From the NCBI RefSeq assembly GCF_021462225.1, contig NC_061812.1, positions 42,081,363 through 42,145,362 on the forward strand: 64,000 nt of DNA, read 5' to 3'. Positions 63,746-64,000 of this stretch are shown piece by piece (the first letter of the stretch is position 1; the number at the start of each line of letters is the position of its first letter). This DNA is from Girardinichthys multiradiatus (taxonomy: Eukaryota > Chordata > Actinopteri > Cyprinodontiformes > Goodeidae). The translations under genes were made by a program, and so were the position numbers. The notes below the pieces were generated by a model. That model worked only from the letters and a program-made list of their open reading frames with translations, did not search any database and had not been told where the DNA came from.

Positions 63746-64000
63746 ACCTGCACGGTGGCTGTGGTTGTCAGCACTGTTAACTCACAGCTGTTTTTGGTGT
63801 GAAGATTGAATGTTCTCCCTGTGCACGCAAGGCCGTTCTCCAAGTACTGTGTTATTCTCCCACATTCCCAAAACATGCACATCAGGGTAACTGATGATGC
63901 TTAAGTGCCTTTAGAGCACATGTCTGCAAGGTTGAGGAACTCTGTATTTGCCCTGTGACGTACTGCTGACCAGTCCAGAGTCCACCCAGCCTCTTAGCAA
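63746..64000 (+). repeat. Diverged copy of dispersed teleost repeat
   Basis: cctgcacggtggctgtggtt, gtcagcactgttaactcaca, gaatgttctccctgtgcacg, cacattcccaaaacatgcac, gccctgtgacgtactgctga and ccagtccagagtccacccag follow the gcacggtggcgcagtgg...ggtgtaccccgcct consensus order with many mismatches. Confidence 0.65.

Overview
The window is vertebrate, almost certainly teleost fish, nuclear DNA. It shows intron-split coding exons with GT-AG borders, AT-rich introns, several generations of Tc1/mariner-like transposons, an RTE-type LINE, L2/CR1-like LINE tails, a hAT-type element with an 8-bp target duplication and typical teleost short interspersed repeats. Nothing prokaryotic is present (no operons, CRISPR array or rRNA). 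Family and order cannot be fixed from the sequence; the repeat mix would fit a percomorph or cyprinodontiform fish, which is only a guess.

One gene dominates. Positions 3780-31234 on the minus strand hold sixteen coding exons of a class 3 secreted semaphorin that I identify as semaphorin 3F (sema3f), plus one probable alternative exon. All splice phases join into one open frame of 734 residues: Sema domain, PSI domain, furin-type site, C2-type Ig domain, an interchain cysteine and a basic tail. It starts one residue before the ELRSTG motif. The first coding exon (signal peptide and N-terminus) was not found and lies further upstream, in 31235-64000 or beyond. Unusual features are an acidic Glu/Gln homopolymer tail after the C-terminal basic site, an extra cysteine in the Sema domain, and a transposon end only about 25 bp from one splice donor.

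Layout: 1-3779 is the 3' flank and putative 3' UTR, with a decayed Tc1-like copy and a tRNA-like SINE scrap. 3780-31234 is sema3f, with transposons in its introns (a nearly intact Tc1/mariner element at 16361-17928, decayed copies of a second Tc1-like family, an antisense LINE tail at 12.2-13.0 kb). 31235-64000 is probably sema3f 5' intron and/or upstream DNA. It holds a dead RTE-like LINE (42.9-46.2 kb), a decayed gag-like fragment (50.2-50.6 kb), a nested hAT-in-Tc1 insertion (51.8-53.3 kb), MITEs, a truncated second copy of the Tc1/mariner element (62.55-63.01 kb) and several GC-richer unique blocks that could be regulatory. A possible first coding exon of another gene lies on the plus strand at 63188-63292.

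No new molecular system is evident. The most useful leads are the candidate alternative sema3f exon, the sema3f tail and cysteine differences, and the clean nested transposon insertions.
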